Shown here in pieces: positions 6,212 through 12,382 of a stretch of 21,803 nt of DNA; positions within the stretch are counted from its first letter, which is position 1; each line of letters starts with the position of its first letter. The notes beneath the pieces were generated by a model. It saw only the letters and a list, made by a program, of their open reading frames with translations, had not been told where the DNA came from and did not search any database. The position numbers were made by a program, and so were the translations under genes. The stretch lies in the IMG/VR virus record IMGVR_UViG_3300047453_000317, positions 1 to 21,803 of that record. One strand, given 5' to 3'. The stretch is from a virus.

Positions 6212-6235
6212 CCCCACCACCAGTGGGGTTTTTTT
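6212..6235 (+). terminator. Rho-independent terminator on the plus strand, orphan
   Basis: CCCCAC (6212-6217), a 5-nt loop, GTGGGG (6223-6228) and seven Ts (6229-6235) form a textbook intrinsic terminator for plus-strand transcription. The genes on both sides run on the minus strand, so no annotated plus-strand gene ends here. It overlaps the stop codon of the minus-strand gene at 6235 at its edge. Confidence 0.8.
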
Positions 6236-6477
6236 CATTCCAACTCATCCATAAGCATTTGTGCCACGACACGTTGCTCTGTTCTGCTGAGCAATAGCAT
6301 CTCATCGAGCGCGTCTTGAAGCCCGAAAGGATAGCCGGCAATGGAACAATGCTTGAGGAATGCTGGCGACTGCAAGTATTTAATTGCATCGTCTCTGAGG
6401 TGCGGTTGGTTACTAATCAGATCCTTGATCGCCTGACCAATCACCTTCGCATAAACTGTCTTGTATATTCCAGACAC
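6235..6477 (-). CDS. Hypothetical phage protein downstream of rusA (80 aa)
   Basis: No family is recognised with confidence. The frame starts at GTG 6477, inside the end of rusA (65-nt overlap). A later in-frame GTG at 6444 would shorten the overlap; neither has a strong Shine-Dalgarno. The product reads as several helices: an Ala/Ile/Lys helix, a segment AIKYLQSPAFLKHCSIAGY, and a C-terminal amphipathic helix ending MLMDELE. The middle resembles small phage proteins that follow resolvase or regulatory genes. It ends at the plus-strand terminator. Confidence 0.5.
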   Translation of the reverse strand: MSGIYKTVYAKVIGQAIKDLISNQPHLRDDAIKYLQSPAFLKHCSIAGYPFGLQDALDEMLLLSRTEQRVVAQMLMDELE

Positions 6478-6823
6478 TGATTACTGCTCTTGGGTCATCT
6501 TTGTCAACCCCACCCCATATTATGTGTTTAACCTTGACTTGCCTGTCGTTTTTATAAACCAGTCCCTGCATGCAATCTAGTATTAAAGACTCATCCAGAT
6601 CAGGTCTTCGGCTAGCATAATAGATTGTGATTTTTACCGCTACATCTTTTTCAAAAAGCGGATCAATCTTTTTGCACTGCTTCTCAAAGGTCTTCACATA
6701 GTCCAGTGCCTTCTGTGATTTAATGAACAGCGGGCGCCCAGTCTTACTCTTCACTAGCCTTCTACTGTTAGCCTTACTGCATGGCTCACCATATATAGTT
6801 ATGTTCAATATATTATTTGACAT
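6413..6823 (-). CDS. rusA: RusA-family Holliday junction resolvase
   Basis: RusA enzymes are small Mg-dependent dimeric endonucleases that cut four-way DNA junctions made during phage recombination and replication. The protein has the usual opening (LNITIYGEPCSKANSRR), the middle FIKSQKALDY helix, and the diagnostic acidic segment YYASRRPDLDESLILDCMQG, whose Asp residues bind the catalytic metal, followed by VYKNDRQV. Its length of 136 residues is normal for the family. ATG 6823 has a strong AGAGGGG Shine-Dalgarno. It is the first gene of the minus-strand replication group and lies opposite the plus-strand recombination cassette across a short divergent region. Confidence 0.88.
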   Translation of the reverse strand: MSNNILNITIYGEPCSKANSRRLVKSKTGRPLFIKSQKALDYVKTFEKQCKKIDPLFEKDVAVKITIYYASRRPDLDESLILDCMQGLVYKNDRQVKVKHIIWGGVDKDDPRAVISVWNIQDSLCEGDWSGDQGSD

Positions 6824-6888
6824 TGCCCCTCTACCGTTATTTACTTATCTACACCCAGCCCCTTTTGTGGGGGGCATTACATCGGTTA

Positions 6889-6918
6889 GTGCCGCCCCGA
6901 TTGGGTTGAATGCGGCAC
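6889..6918. promoter_or_regulatory. Hairpin in the divergent intergenic region
   Basis: GTGCCGC (6889-6895) pairs perfectly with GCGGCAC (6912-6918); inside, CCC (6896-6898) can pair with GGG (6903-6905). The element lies between rusA (minus) and the plus-strand cassette, 24 nt upstream of ATG 6943, and could be a leader hairpin or operator. No consensus promoter is recognised in 6824-6942. Confidence 0.4.
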
Positions 6919-6942
6919 AACATTATCAACCGGAGAGCACCC

Positions 6943-7173
6943 ATGAGCAAGATGGGCCGACATGTTTATCGAATACAGGAACAAGAGGAAGCAGAGCTTT
7001 ATGACTATTGCTATAGAGAAAGACATACCAATGCCGCAACGCACCCGCTTACCAGAGCTACCGTTTGGCGACATGGAGATAGGCGACTCGTTTCTCGTGC
7101 CCTTGCCCGATCAAGACTACCAAGCCGTAGCTTCTTTGCGTCAGAGAGTGTCGAGGTTTCAGAGGCAGAATGA
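6943..7173 (+). CDS. Possible small phage protein overlapping the next gene
   Basis: ATG 6943 has a good GGAG Shine-Dalgarno, and the first 30 residues (MSKMGRHVYRIQEQEEAELY...) look like a genuine small phage protein of the type that often opens early operons. From about residue 35 on, the sequence is Arg-rich and irregular, as expected for a shadow of the next gene's reading frame. The 173-nt overlap with the gene starting at 7001 is unusually long. Either a real short gene has drifted into overlap, or the original stop has been lost. No function is assigned. Confidence 0.4.
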   Translation: MSKMGRHVYRIQEQEEAELYDYCYRERHTNAATHPLTRATVWRHGDRRLVSRALARSRLPSRSFFASESVEVSEAE

Positions 7174-7234
7174 ACCCAAGAAGTTTAGCACCGTCAAGTC
7201 TGATGGTGGCATGAGGGTTTTTAGAATCGCATGA
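7001..7234 (+). CDS. Conserved small phage protein (77 aa)
   Basis: The N-terminal strand followed by R-x-R-L-P-E-L-P-F-G-D-M-E-I-G-D-S-F, a middle helix (ASLRQRVSRFQRQ) and the C-terminal KKFSTVKSDGGMRVFRIA match a widespread small phage protein pattern: a PF-x-x-M-x-x-GDSF motif and an ending in RVxRI. Its function is not known to me. ATG 7001 is preferred over 6962 because it gives the usual N-terminus and has AGAGGAA upstream. It overlaps the exonuclease gene in an ATGA arrangement. Confidence 0.7.
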   Translation: MTIAIEKDIPMPQRTRLPELPFGDMEIGDSFLVPLPDQDYQAVASLRQRVSRFQRQNEPKKFSTVKSDGGMRVFRIA

Positions 7235-8103
7235 TCATTACGAATCAAACCAACCTACCTGAGCCGGTCTTCTTGTCACTGACTCATAGTGATTACTCCA
7301 AGGGCGATAGCAATCGGTCGGTCACTCAGCTTATAGACTCTCCCCGCGTGAGAATACTGCGGAAGGAGCATGAGAGTCAGCTTACTGAGGACGCCGCTGA
7401 TATGGTGTGGTCTGTACTGGGGACCGCAGTGCACAAGGTGTTTGAACAGCATGACGCAGACGGTCATATATCTGAGGAGCGGCTGTATGCGGAGGTAGAC
7501 AACTGGGTTATCAGTGGCGCCATAGATATACAAAGATCTGAAGATGACGGCACAGTCACAGTCTTGGACTATAAGTGCACGTCCGTGTGGTCGGTGGTTC
7601 ATGGCAAGCCAGAGTGGGAGAAGCAACTTAACTTCTACGCATGGCTAGTCGAGCATTGTAAGGGCGCTGAGGTTAAGTCACTACAGATTGTCGCTGTACT
7701 GAGGGATTGGCAACGCATGAAGGCAACTATGGAGTCTAACTATCCAGAGGCGCCAATCACTGTGGTTGATGTGCCGTTGTGGAGTCAGCAGGAGCGAGAT
7801 GATTACGTCCGTGGGCGTGTCCAGCTACATCAAAACGCTGAGTTTGACAGGCTCACTGGCGGCTCGCTTCCCCTGTGCAGTGATCAGGAACGGTGGAAGA
7901 AGGAGGATTCGTATGCCGTGATGTCTGGAAAAAACAAGCGAGCAACCCGAGTCTTTGATTCAGAGTCCGGGGCCAAGTCCTTTATTGCTGACAAGTCAGA
8001 CCCTAAGTTTCACATTGATCACCGCGTTGGCAAGTACACTCGATGTGCAGATAACTACTGCAAGGTCGCTCAGTTTTGTGACCAGTATCAGGAGGGAGCA
8101 TGA
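7231..8103 (+). CDS. PD-(D/E)XK exonuclease, RecB/Cas4-like, with probable Fe-S cluster (290 aa)
   Basis: This is the likely 5'-3' resection nuclease of a phage recombination system. The catalytic signature is in order: H68 (GTAVHKVFE), an acidic residue near E83 or E88, D99 (SGAIDIQ), D113-x-K115 (VLDYKCTS) and Q132-x3-Y136 (QLNFYAWL). Four cysteines remain: C216, then C272-x4-C277-x5-C283 near the C-terminus. This layout is like the single distal cysteine plus C-terminal triplet that holds a 4Fe-4S cluster in AddB and Cas4-type nucleases. ATG 7231 overlaps the previous stop by 4 nt. The annealase and SSB-like genes follow downstream, supporting the role. The Fe-S cluster is inference from cysteine spacing. 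Confidence 0.82.
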   Translation: MIITNQTNLPEPVFLSLTHSDYSKGDSNRSVTQLIDSPRVRILRKEHESQLTEDAADMVWSVLGTAVHKVFEQHDADGHISEERLYAEVDNWVISGAIDIQRSEDDGTVTVLDYKCTSVWSVVHGKPEWEKQLNFYAWLVEHCKGAEVKSLQIVAVLRDWQRMKATMESNYPEAPITVVDVPLWSQQERDDYVRGRVQLHQNAEFDRLTGGSLPLCSDQERWKKEDSYAVMSGKNKRATRVFDSESGAKSFIADKSDPKFHIDHRVGKYTRCADNYCKVAQFCDQYQEGA

Positions 8104-8327
8104 ACCCGCTCGGAAGTGACCCCGACTTCTATCGGAAGGTGGTCGGTATGATGCAACAATCTAAGCAGAATCTAAAAATAAATATTCATGGGAATGAACT
8201 GTCATTCTGGTTAAACGACAAGCACATTGGCAATATTAATGGGGCTGAGTTTTACAAGATGACGGCGAATGAAATTTGGAAACAACTAGGAGTAAGTAAT
8301 GAGCACAAAAAACGCTGGTTCCAGTGA
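8100..8327 (+). CDS. Hypothetical small protein between exonuclease and annealase (75 aa)
   Basis: ATG 8100 overlaps the exonuclease stop (ATGA), so it is coupled to it. The product has an N-terminal helix (DFYRKVVGMMQQSKQN), a beta-like middle (LKINIHGNELSFWLNDKHIGNINGAEFY) and a basic helical end. No family is recognised. It overlaps the annealase gene by 29 nt. Its fixed place in the cassette suggests an accessory recombination role, but that is inference. Confidence 0.65.
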   Translation: MNPLGSDPDFYRKVVGMMQQSKQNLKINIHGNELSFWLNDKHIGNINGAEFYKMTANEIWKQLGVSNEHKKRWFQ

Positions 8328-9060
8328 GCCTTCATATCAAGCAGTCTGGGATACTTTATCCAAGGTTGATGTCAATGATCACAAGAAGTCCAAAGGTGGG
8401 TTGAGCTACCTGTCTTGGGCTTGGGCTTGGGGTGCGCTGATGGAGCACTACCCGCAGGCTACCTATGAATTTTTCGATGAGGCGAGAGATGAGCTTGGTC
8501 ACGTCGAGGTGTGGTGCAAGGTGAAGATCGGGGAGCTTGAGAGGGTGATGTGGTTGCCGGTGATGGACTACAAGAATAACGCCATGAAGAACCCTGATCT
8601 TCGGAAGATATCCGACACCAGAATGCGGTGCCTTACAAAGTGCATTGGCATGTTTGGGCTGGGGCATTACATCTACGCTGGTGAAGATTTGCCTAGCGGC
8701 CCCGATGATCCAGAGCCTGAGCCTGAGAAGAAGACGGAGAAGAAGCCTGCTCCTGCTAAGAAGCCACAAGCAAAGCCGAACGCCCAGCCAACTGCCGAAC
8801 AGCAGGCTGTCGTTGACGCCAGCTTTGGTGTGAATAAGCCTTCGTCGATAGGTGACGCGGAGGAAGCCGCTAACGTGGTGACATTCCTTATCGGTGCCGT
8901 AGATCAATTTGCTTCCGAGTCCTTCCAGCAACTCAAAGAATTCTATGGCGACAATAAGCAGGTAATAGACCTGTTAGACAGCCAGTATCCAGAGCAATAC
9001 GCTAAGTTGAAAGATCACCTTAGTGCACTTAAAGCTAAACTACAGGAGCAAGCGGCATGA
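8299..9060 (+). CDS. DUF1071 / Sak3-type single-strand annealing protein (253 aa)
   Basis: Sak3 proteins pair complementary single strands after exonuclease resection. The conserved N-terminal core is present: YLSWAWAWGALMEHYP, then a middle strand set (VEVWCKVKIG...VMWLPVMDYKNNAMKNP), then RMRCLTKCIGMFGLGHYIYAGEDLP near residue 110-137. A Pro/Lys-rich flexible linker (residues about 138-175) separates it from a C-terminal helical part, as in many annealases. ATG 8299 has GGAG six bases upstream. The next gene begins in ATGA overlap. The family assignment is strong. Confidence 0.88.
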   Translation: MSTKNAGSSEPSYQAVWDTLSKVDVNDHKKSKGGLSYLSWAWAWGALMEHYPQATYEFFDEARDELGHVEVWCKVKIGELERVMWLPVMDYKNNAMKNPDLRKISDTRMRCLTKCIGMFGLGHYIYAGEDLPSGPDDPEPEPEKKTEKKPAPAKKPQAKPNAQPTAEQQAVVDASFGVNKPSSIGDAEEAANVVTFLIGAVDQFASESFQQLKEFYGDNKQVIDLLDSQYPEQYAKLKDHLSALKAKLQEQAA

Positions 9061-9389
9061 GTAACGACAAGTACCCTAAAACTGAAGGTGGCCTGTGGGC
9101 AAACCAGTATAAGGAAAAGCAAAGCCACCCCGACTGGACTGGCAACGTCAAGATATCATCTGCTCAGATGAAGAATCTGATTGCGATGGGCAAGTCAGGC
9201 CAAGAGCCTAAGCTCAAGCTGGCTTCATGGAATAGGAAGGACAAGGAGAATGGCAAAGAATATTTTTATGTTTCAGCAGAAGCCGCCTTTGACCCAGAGA
9301 AAGCGTCTGCCCCTCCTGCTCCTGACTATTCACAGGTAGTGTCCGCGCCTGAACCCATCCCTGCACCTGACGATGACTGGCCTTTCTGA
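9057..9389 (+). CDS. Probable single-stranded DNA-binding protein, divergent (110 aa)
   Basis: The C-terminus DDDWPF closely copies the acidic tip (DDDIPF) through which bacterial SSB recruits partner proteins. It is preceded by a Pro/Ala-rich disordered tail from about residue 82. The N-terminal 80 residues contain alternating strand-like segments (LWANQYKEKQ, WTGNVKISS, KLKLASWNRK, EYFYVSAEAAF) compatible with an OB-type barrel, although the sequence does not show the classical SSB family. Placement directly after the annealase supports the role. ATG 9057 overlaps the previous stop in ATGA. Confidence 0.65.
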   Translation: MSNDKYPKTEGGLWANQYKEKQSHPDWTGNVKISSAQMKNLIAMGKSGQEPKLKLASWNRKDKENGKEYFYVSAEAAFDPEKASAPPAPDYSQVVSAPEPIPAPDDDWPF

Positions 9390-9709
9390 TGGTTAGAAGT
9401 AAGCCGATGCTGGCTGGTGCGAGAGATCAGTCTTGTGTGAACTGTGGTGTCTCTGATGGCACCATTGTTTCCGCTCACTACACCGGTTTACGAGGGCACT
9501 TGCTTGGCAAGGGGAAGGGTATTAAGTGTCACGATCTTATGATTGCTGACCTTTGTTACAAGTGCCACCACTCATTCGACGTGGGTTATGACGGGTCTAG
9601 TTTTGAAAAGAAGATAGACCTAAGTGAACAGTTTTTATACTTGATTGCACAGACGCTGTTGCGCCGTGTAGATCAAGGCATCATTACCGTGAAGGGGTAT
9701 GAGCCATGA
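9389..9709 (+). CDS. DUF1364-type Cys/His-rich phage protein (106 aa)
   Basis: Zinc-binding pairs are visible: C16-x2-C19, H30, C47-H48 and C56-x2-C59-H60-H61, in the order seen in DUF1364 proteins (SCVNCG, then AHYTGL, then GIKCHD, then DLCYKCHHSFD). DUF1364 is a phage family with an HNH-like cysteine/histidine arrangement, suggesting a nuclease-related fold; its activity is not established. ATG 9389 shares a base with the previous stop (TGATG). Its position inside the recombination cassette fits a DNA-processing role. Confidence 0.65.
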   Translation: MVRSKPMLAGARDQSCVNCGVSDGTIVSAHYTGLRGHLLGKGKGIKCHDLMIADLCYKCHHSFDVGYDGSSFEKKIDLSEQFLYLIAQTLLRRVDQGIITVKGYEP

Positions 9710-9924
9710 GTTACCTTAATCCAATCTTAGCTCTAGACAAGAAGATGACTAGGCAGAGAGCCATCAAAGCCATGTGTGCACACTGCATGGGGTGTACCAA
9801 AGATCATATCGAGCAGGGGTTTCGTGAGTGTGTTCGCAACTGCACCTCAGTGAACTGCCCGCTGTATTTTTACAGGCCATATCAAGCAAAGGAGAGAGAG
9901 CATGTTAATTCCAATACCGCGTAA
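9706..9924 (+). CDS. Small zinc-ribbon-like phage protein (72 aa)
   Basis: Six cysteines (C24, C27, C30, C42, C46, C51) in the segment CAHCMGC...C...NCPLYFYRPY give the pattern of small phage zinc-binding proteins that end in CPL-x-x-YRP. The N-terminal 20 residues are a basic helix. The function is unknown. The gene starts in ATGA overlap with its upstream neighbour, and its 3' end overlaps the next gene by 23 nt. Confidence 0.7.
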   Translation: MSYLNPILALDKKMTRQRAIKAMCAHCMGCTKDHIEQGFRECVRNCTSVNCPLYFYRPYQAKEREHVNSNTA

Positions 9925-10330
9925 AAAGTCTATCGAACTGATAAGCATGTTCCAGTACCTGTCCTCTGCGTTTCCAGAGAAGATGCCCGAGCTTGTTGAT
10001 GTTAATAAGCAGGCACCAGAAGGCGTCGTGGTCGAGATAAAACCAATGAGGGCAGGGCGCTCTCGCCCCCAAGAGAACTATTATCGTAAGTGGTGTGGTG
10101 AGTTTGCTAGGTTCTGTGGCATGACGCCCGATGAGATGCACGAAGAAATGCTGTGTCAGTGCTATGGTTCAACCGAGCACTCGACTAAGTTTGGTTTACG
10201 CAGGCGCCCAGCGAAGCGAAGCAACGATGCAAACAAGCACGACTACTCTGAACTTATTGAGGCGTTGTGCAGGATAGCCGCCGAGGTTGGCTTCTATGTG
10301 CCACCGGCAGAGGAGGGAAGGAGTGAGTAG
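9902..10330 (+). CDS. NinB-like recombination mediator candidate (142 aa)
   Basis: The pattern RSRPQENYYRKWCGEFARFCGMTPDEMHEEMLCQCYG, then basic residues, then HDYSELIEALCRIAAEVGFYVP, resembles phage NinB/Orf-type proteins (recombination mediators that load annealases). The similarity is a general helical layout and a conserved acidic-His segment rather than a diagnostic site, so the assignment is moderate. ATG 9902 has a strong AAGGAGAGAGAG Shine-Dalgarno. The neighbouring exonuclease, annealase and resolvase support a recombination role. Confidence 0.45.
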   Translation: MLIPIPRKKSIELISMFQYLSSAFPEKMPELVDVNKQAPEGVVVEIKPMRAGRSRPQENYYRKWCGEFARFCGMTPDEMHEEMLCQCYGSTEHSTKFGLRRRPAKRSNDANKHDYSELIEALCRIAAEVGFYVPPAEEGRSE

Positions 10331-10550
10331 CATAAAGGTTACGCTAGAAGGGGACGCCTACCACGATCTTATCGTTTCGATTGATCGCTTTGTGGACGAG
10401 ATGACTGGCCGGCTGGAGGATATTGAGTCTATGATCGCTGATGTACAGCGAATGTCACTAGAGAATCAGGCTGACTTGTCACTGATAATGAAGAAGGTAG
10501 GGGCGGTAGGAATATTATCGGCAGGAGGTGCCAATGAAACAGGGAACTGA
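10323..10550 (+). CDS. Small coiled-coil-like protein (75 aa)
   Basis: The best start is GTG 10323, behind GAGGGAAGGA and 8 nt inside the end of the previous gene; an earlier ATG at 10287 lies deep in that gene. The centre (residues about 15-60) is one long amphipathic helix with heptad-like hydrophobics (VSIDRFVDEMTGRLEDIESM...), and the C-terminus is Gly-rich. It could be an oligomerising helper. No family is recognised. The 34-residue membrane gene starts inside its 3' end. Confidence 0.55.
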   Translation: MSSIKVTLEGDAYHDLIVSIDRFVDEMTGRLEDIESMIADVQRMSLENQADLSLIMKKVGAVGILSAGGANETGN

Positions 10551-10638
10551 ACCACCAGCAGAATACTGGTACGCGCTAGGCATAACCACCGCAGTCTCTG
10601 CGGTAATTCTTATTCTAGATTGGGGCAACCTACTTTAA
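10534..10638 (+). CDS. 34-residue single-pass membrane protein
   Basis: ATG 10534 has an excellent AGGAGG Shine-Dalgarno 5-6 bases upstream and overlaps the previous gene by 17 nt. The product begins MKQGTEPPAEYWYALG, followed by a hydrophobic helix (about residues 14-30, ending VILILDW) and stops at TAA 10636-10638. The start signal and overlap make translation plausible; the function is unknown. Confidence 0.6.
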   Translation: MKQGTEPPAEYWYALGITTAVSAVILILDWGNLL

Positions 10639-10656
10639 GTAAAGGGATTAACTTAG

Positions 10657-11385
10657 ATGGATGAGGTCTTAATGGAGCAGGAAAATCCTAGAAGAGGACG
10701 GGCAAATGAGGAGGTGTTTTTTACAGGACCATCTGCCTCATACGATGATTTTATCGGGATGTGGGATACATCCTATGACGGTCAAGAGCTTATAGATTAC
10801 TGGAACCTGTGCAACAGCTTAGGTGCGACTATTCCCAGAAGGTCATTTGGTGCAGATCCAGAAGATAATAAACAAAGATCCCACATGGGAGGCGGCGATG
10901 GCTATATGCCATTTTCAAGGACAGATAGCATGGTCACCCTAAGTCCTGATAGCATAGAGTACATAACCTCACCAAATGTCCCCATTGATGCAGTTGCTTT
11001 TTATGGCCATTTGCGAAGCTTAAACGAACTTATTAGCCAGTGCTTGGCTCAGTATATAGATCAGTTTGAGGGGTTATCTGGCTACGCACTGAACCTAGAC
11101 TGCCCTAACATTCAACGGACAAAACCTACCGAGGGGTATCACGCTTGGCACTGCGAGGATGCAGGTTATGGCGTGGGGAAAAGGGTTCTTGCTTATATGC
11201 TGTACTTAAATGATGATTTTGATGGAGGGGAAACCGAATGGCTCTATCAGAAGCGAAGGGAAGCACCTACTGAAGGCCGCATGGTGATATGGCCCGCTGG
11301 CTGGACTCATGTTCATCGCGGACTTCCCCCTCTCAATGGCGAAAAATACATCGTAACCGGATGGGTTTCGGCGATAAGGGGATAG
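10657..11385 (+). CDS. 2-oxoglutarate/Fe(II)-dependent oxygenase, prolyl-hydroxylase-like (242 aa)
   Basis: The double-stranded beta-helix core is visible in the C-terminal half. YHAWHCEDAG supplies the iron pair H165-x-E167. VLAYMLYLNDDFDGGETEW is the core strand with the GGE turn typical of P4Hc-type enzymes. PTEGRMVIWPAGWTHVHRG gives the distal His (H218 or H220). K230 (GEKYIVTGW) can hold the 2-oxoglutarate carboxylate. The iron site uses Glu where Asp is usual, a recognised variation. The substrate is unknown. ATG 10657 and ATG 10672 are both possible starts (GAGG favours the latter). A second enzyme of the same superfamily follows immediately. Confidence 0.78.
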   Translation: MDEVLMEQENPRRGRANEEVFFTGPSASYDDFIGMWDTSYDGQELIDYWNLCNSLGATIPRRSFGADPEDNKQRSHMGGGDGYMPFSRTDSMVTLSPDSIEYITSPNVPIDAVAFYGHLRSLNELISQCLAQYIDQFEGLSGYALNLDCPNIQRTKPTEGYHAWHCEDAGYGVGKRVLAYMLYLNDDFDGGETEWLYQKRREAPTEGRMVIWPAGWTHVHRGLPPLNGEKYIVTGWVSAIRG

Positions 11386-11387
11386 AC

Positions 11388-12098
11388 GTGAACGAATCTA
11401 TATATGCCGAGCTTGAAAATCCATGCACTCCCCAGTACCTAGACTTAAAGAGGAAGCTTTGCTTTGTTGAGCAACCAGTGATGTTCGGCCCAGCAATGAC
11501 ATCTCCGTCAATAATAAAAGATAATTTAGCTTCTCAGTTACATAGTAATTGGGAGGCTAAGTTACCCACCCCCTTTCCAGATGATCAGAGGCTGATGTGG
11601 GACAAGTCATATCTGGACTCATTGCAGTTTACCAAGACACTGGTGGGGAGAAATGAGCTAGACCGCACCCCAGTAAAGGGCCAAGTGATCAGTCCTTTGG
11701 GGTATCAATTAAAGATGGTTGTACGAGACATCTTAAAGCACAATGACATGAGGCTAGGCGACCTATACAGAGGCGGGGCAAACCTAACAAGGCACAGCCC
11801 ATTCCTCGCTAGCCCGCACACTGACCACACATTCCCACATGTAGGCATGTTGATATATTTGAATAACTGCACTGGAGATACTGTGATTTGTAATGAAAGG
11901 GCGAGTGACCTGAGCGAGAGTGAAGGGGGGTCAGAAAGCTTTGTTCAACTGGAAGATACCACCGTCGGAGCGAAGATTACTCCAGCAGAAAATAAAGTGA
12001 TTATTATGGATGGATCTCGTTATCACTATAACTTATTGCCGAGCAAGGAAGAGGGCGGGCGCATGGTGATTGTGGCTACCTTTAGCCTGCGTCAGTGA
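11388..12098 (+). CDS. Second 2-oxoglutarate/Fe(II)-dependent oxygenase (236 aa)
   Basis: The iron motif is H144-x-D146 (SPHTDHTFPHVG), the core strand is MLIYLNNCTGDTVI, the distal iron ligand is H213 (GSRYHYNLLP) and R225 (GGRMVIVATF) fits the 2-oxoglutarate-binding Arg. The first 120 residues are not recognised. GTG 11388 is preferred: AAGGGG lies just upstream, two bases after the previous stop. An in-frame ATG at 11361 would overlap the preceding gene. The two oxygenases are clearly different in sequence, so this is not a recent duplication. The gene ends convergently with the minus-strand gene at 12092. Confidence 0.72.
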   Translation: MNESIYAELENPCTPQYLDLKRKLCFVEQPVMFGPAMTSPSIIKDNLASQLHSNWEAKLPTPFPDDQRLMWDKSYLDSLQFTKTLVGRNELDRTPVKGQVISPLGYQLKMVVRDILKHNDMRLGDLYRGGANLTRHSPFLASPHTDHTFPHVGMLIYLNNCTGDTVICNERASDLSESEGGSESFVQLEDTTVGAKITPAENKVIIMDGSRYHYNLLPSKEEGGRMVIVATFSLRQ

Positions 12099-12382
12099 AC
12101 TGTTTCGTCACCGTCATCATAAGGAGCCATCTCATATAAGCAGGCCATGTGAACTGCCGCCGCCATCATTCCGACACTCTCGGGGGTGGCGTTGGTGGTG
12201 CACTCAAATGTCACGTCACCGTCATTAGTCCGGTACATCAACACCACACAAGACAGATCATTGCAGACCCCCGACGCCTCACCGGTCTCTGCGTCCGTTA
12301 TCGACTCAACAAAAGCCTCAAGCATCTCGCTAACCTCTTCAAACATCGTAGGCTTTTTGGTTAGTGTTACAATTTTAGTCAT
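12092..12382 (-). CDS. Hypothetical small acidic phage protein (96 aa)
   Basis: ATG 12382 has GAGG eight bases upstream and overlaps the metallophosphoesterase stop by 8 nt. The protein has an amphipathic N-terminal helix, a central beta-like part (CVVLMYRTNDGDVTFECTT), a helix rich in Ala and Met, and an acidic end. The general order (VLMYRTNDGDV, then SVGMMAAAVHMA) resembles small phage proteins that report on DNA or hydrolase partners, but I cannot name a family. Its last codons overlap the end of the plus-strand oxygenase gene by 7 nt. Confidence 0.65.
   Translation of the reverse strand: MTKIVTLTKKPTMFEEVSEMLEAFVESITDAETGEASGVCNDLSCVVLMYRTNDGDVTFECTTNATPESVGMMAAAVHMACLYEMAPYDDGDETVH

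Noticed and set aside
8356-8931. 191-codon minus-strand frame opposite the annealase gene
   Set aside because: Leu/Arg/His-rich and without a family pattern; it is a shadow of the well-supported Sak3 gene.
11388-12098. AlkB-type DNA repair enzyme
   Set aside because: The His-x-Asp and Arg positions fit the wider superfamily, but the AlkB nucleotide-recognition patterns are not visible.
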